A model generated the notes under the pieces. It was not told the DNA's origin and searched no databases. It saw nothing but the letters and a program-made list of their open reading frames with translations. The position numbers and the translations under genes are program-made. From Zeus faber (taxonomy: Eukaryota > Chordata > Actinopteri > Zeiformes > Zeidae), in contig OY482862.1 in NCBI GenBank assembly GCA_960531495.1, forward strand, positions 5,006,409 through 5,070,408: a DNA stretch of 64,000 nt. Direction: 5' to 3'. Position 1 is the first letter of the stretch, and each line of letters begins with the position of its first letter. This document shows, in pieces, positions 61,118-64,000 of this stretch.

Positions 61118-61774
61118 GAACTCCCACAAGGAAGCACCCAACCCACAGTGGCCAACCACAGGCGCAGAGTGGCCCACCATTCGCCCCTGCCAAGATGAGC
61201 CGCTTCATTTCTCTAACTGCGTGTGGCTATGAGCACCGGTGTTTGTGAATTGGATAATTTTTGCAACCAAAATTTGCCAATTTTGCGCCAAATGTATGAA
61301 TAATACCTCATTGAATTATGCGCAAATAGCATCTGCGTTCCAAGACGATATTTGCGTGGCAGCATAGTTAGCGGTGCATTTCACTTTGCGGGTGCTTTGC
61401 GGATTACACTGCGTTTTGTGTTATTTGTGCAGCCGCGCAGTCCTTTTGCGAATTCTCCACACTGGAGGTGAAATGGACTTGAACTTTGCTTCAGTGCAGC
61501 ATATTCAGCTCAGAAGCGCCTTTCATTTAGACAAGTGCCAAGGGTGCAAGGATGCACGAGGCACATTGGATGATGCCATGTTTGTCCATGTGCACAAAAT
61601 GGAAAAAAAAAAAACACCCACACACACACCAAATAGCATCCGTCTGGTAGCATCCTGGGAGGCCCAAATGGCTGCATGAGGCAAATGGCGCTCGTGCCCC
61701 CGGCCAGGGCCTGGACCTTTTCCCAGGAACAGAAGTGTGGGAAGAGATGAGACACAAAGATGGCGAGGGAGTGT

Positions 61775-61776
<2 letters not shown>

Positions 61777-61815
<39 letters not shown>
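61777..61815. repeat. (GA)n microsatellite
   Basis: About 39 bp of GA. The three Ser-Leu-rich minus frames here are artefacts. Confidence 0.96.
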
Positions 61816-61817
<2 letters not shown>

Positions 61818-62668
61818 TCTGAACCCACACGACATTCAGTATTCAGAGGGAGTTGACCTTCTAAGAGTCTTAACCAGACTTATTGAATGGGAACAATTTT
61901 TCTGCTTTAAGTTTTGCCTCTCCAGTCGTCTTAGGGGCAATGCTACTTAGTTATATAGCTCAACTGTTTTCGTTTTGAAGTCCAAGGAAGTTCACTCTCT
62001 GTCAGGTTGGCAGAATGTAATTGTGCAATGCAAATGGGTTTGTATCTTCCCTGCAAGGCTACTTCACCAGCTCAACTTACATGTGAATGGTCCACAATGT
62101 AACATGACCTACTAAATCCAAATTTTATGTTAACCATTAACTTTGTAATGTGCTTCCTCTTTTTAACGACTAACCTACTGGTTTTAACATGTTACTGTAA
62201 TGCCGAATAAGGAACTCTTAAAATCATTAGACTAATTTAACTATAATTTTCAATCATTTACCTTTATTGTTATGGTAGGGTTTGAAGTCCTGTCAATTAA
62301 TTGCCAGAAATGACTGCTACTACTAAAACCCTTGATAAAACCTTAAACCTTGAAACCTTGAACCTTGAGAAAATGAAACTGTTAAGAGTTTGAAGCCACA
62401 TTATTTCCCATTTTATTTAAACCTTACTCAGGGCTTCCATAATAATTACCATTTCTGGCAAAGTGTGATTGGTCAGTAAGTGAATATTGCACCTTGAAAA
62501 ATGGTTTCAATCAACTTTAACTGTAAAAAATTGTCTTTGTCAATGAATCGCCTTTGCAAGGTGCAGCATTATAATGATTATCAACTTTTCAAATCTAATT
62601 TAATCATCTGGAGATGAAGGCCAGCAGCCGGCTCTGTTACGCAGTTTTTGTGTCTTGTTTGTGGTGTG
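61816..62668. other. Unique AT-rich DNA, no gene seen
   Basis: Contains a small tandem ACCTTGA run at 62,342-62,369. Otherwise nothing recognised. Confidence 0.5.
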
Positions 62669-62982
62669 GGGATGGTGTGGTTTGAGCAGCCACACCTGTC
62701 CTGGGTCTAGGAAGTTGGGGTCCATGATCAGATTGGCTGCATACCTTATGCAGCCAACCTTATAAGTTGGTTAGTCTAACGAGCAACATGTAAAACCCCC
62801 ATCCCCATACACACTCAGGAGAGGAGCCCTTGACATGACATGTGTCCATCTGCTCCTGGGCTTATTCCACCTAGCCCACTCTCTACAATAAACTGTGTGT
62901 CTGAAACCCTGTCATCTGTGTCTCTGTACCAGAGGTCCCTGAAAACACAACTTGGGTGGCGTGTGGTAAGCGAAACTGCCAC
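62669..62982 (+). repeat. LTR-like repeat Y, copy 2
   Basis: Uninterrupted counterpart of the outer parts of 46,148-47,459. It starts GATGGTGTGGTTTGAGCAGC and has a TATA-like CCTTATAAG near 62,760. ACAATAAACTG near 62,885 is followed by GTCTCTGTACCAGAGG, and the copy ends near CTTGGGTGGCGTGTGG. A promoter-like box followed about 125 bp later by a polyadenylation signal fits a solo LTR, but the ends are not TG...CA and I see no target duplication. Confidence 0.5.
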
Positions 62983-64000
62983 AGTGATGTTTGCCAAATT
63001 TTCTACAACACCGAGAATAAGGGGCACCAGAATAGGGGGGGCACCGTCATTTCTTGTCCCTCCACTTTTAGGAATTACGGTAAAAGTAAGTATGCAACAG
63101 TGGCACCGGTAGGGGTGGGTGCCCTGCAGGGCTGGCTCTTCGCCCCGATCACTCATTGTCTGAATGTACCGACTGTGCCCACAATGCCCCATCGATGAGG
63201 CGCCCGGGATCGGCCAAATGGCCGAGCCAAAGCAGTGTGCCTTTTTTCGATGTAGGTTATAATGTTTTACTGCGTTTCCTTATGCAACGAAAAAAGCAGT
63301 GTGTGATGGAGACACATCCCTCCCGGAACAGTGGCACTGACAGAGGATTGAAGGCTTGGCTGATGTGATCAGGAATCCCTCAAATCCCTCCGTCCCTCCC
63401 TCCCTCTCCTTCCTCCTCCATGCAGCTCTCTCCCTTCTATATTGGAAAAAGCGATGGATCATTAGGCATGGTGTGGGGAAACCGTTGCTAGATTGTCAAA
63501 TTGAATTCCATTACATTTTCCCAAGGCTTAATTAGATTGGGCTCTATGAGACTAATGCCGTTTTGAATAATACAGAGATCACGACAGGAAATTAGTTGTG
63601 TTAATGTGATCAAAATAAGATGAAGGGAAATGGTGGTGACCAAAAAAAAAAGAATCTCCACAGGGATTGATGTTGCTTAAGGCTGGGAAAAAAAAAAATT
63701 ATGCAAGTGTTGGACAATAGACAACAAAATACTTTTTTAGTGGTGGAGTAGTTGTAGTTTTTTTGGTTTATTATATTGTTTTTTGTTTATTTTTAGGTCT
63801 ATATGTATTTGTTATAAGTTTTTCGTAAATTTGCCAAATTTGTATTATTCATTGTTTATTTTTTGGTTTATTTGTCAGGCTTATTGATTATGGTTTATTT
63901 TTATTGTTTATTATAATTGTTAGGTTTATCGTATATTAAAAAATATGCATTTATTGTTTATCATTAAGTTATTATGCTACTTAGTATGTTACTATGTTGC
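62983..64000. other. Unique DNA, no gene seen
   Basis: A 125-codon minus frame at 62,815-63,192 overlaps repeat Y and has no known domain. 63,370-63,420 is a CCCT-rich run. 63,730-64,000 is T-rich with repeated TTGTTTATT, like 35,270-35,560. Confidence 0.45.

Larger units (their letters stand above)
58233..61461. mobile_element. Possible Harbinger-like element, about 3.2 kb, heavily altered
   Basis: The left end GGGGCAAATTTACAAAGGAT (58,235) and the right end CAGTCCTTTTGCGAATTCTCC (about 61,438) are approximate inverted repeats. Sub-terminal sequence rich in GCGCAA/TTTGCG (61,240-61,440) is what I remember from fish and frog Harbinger relatives. No transposase frame is recognisable inside. 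A LINE-type 3' end lies within. The two ends could belong to separate copies. Confidence 0.35.

Overview
The window looks like teleost fish nuclear DNA from a gene desert or a very large intron. It is AT-rich, full of long dinucleotide microsatellites, and carries decayed transposable elements of lineages typical of ray-finned fish: L2/Rex1-type, Tx1/L1-type and R2-superfamily LINEs, a tRNA-derived SINE, Tc1-like, pogo/Tigger-like, PIF/Harbinger-like and hAT-like DNA transposons. I recognise no exon of a host protein-coding gene and no intact RNA gene. Every protein similarity I can name belongs to a transposable element. Family names come from remembered motifs, not from a search.

Layout. 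1-6.0 kb is unique AT-rich DNA with one (CT)n(TA)n tract. 6.0-6.85 kb is a decayed Tc1-like copy (+). 8.1-11.3 kb holds two minus-strand L2/Rex1-type LINE copies. The first keeps a 475-codon open frame with an apurinic endonuclease domain, but its reverse transcriptase core is deleted. The second is 5'-truncated and keeps only the C-terminal RT part. 15.7-16.6 kb is a second Tc1-like copy (-). 12-37 kb is mainly unique sequence with microsatellites, one SINE and several copies of a hAT-like non-autonomous family. 37.6-46.1 kb is mainly unique sequence, with a PIF/Harbinger MITE that has a perfect TTA duplication (41.8-42.1 kb) and short repeat fragments.

46.1-57.1 kb is a dense graveyard. It contains an LTR-like repeat interrupted by a LINE fragment, then Tx1/L1-type, L2-type and R2-superfamily LINE pieces joined at microsatellites. 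A second SINE follows, then two copies of an unclassified element with GTGACCC-type inverted ends and a shared decayed reading frame. Between those two copies lie a pogo/Tigger remnant and a LINE 3' tail. 58.2-61.5 kb may be a Harbinger-like element, and a second LTR-like copy lies at 62.7-63.0 kb.

Nothing here works as a set of cellular genes. The points of most interest are the unclassified element at 53.8-57.1 kb, the paired LTR-like repeat, the LINE junctions at microsatellites, a perfect 40-bp-arm palindrome made of GT/CA repeats, and GATA tracts that arose at the same place in two hAT-like copies. Several complex unique blocks could be conserved regulatory elements, but that cannot be judged without alignment.
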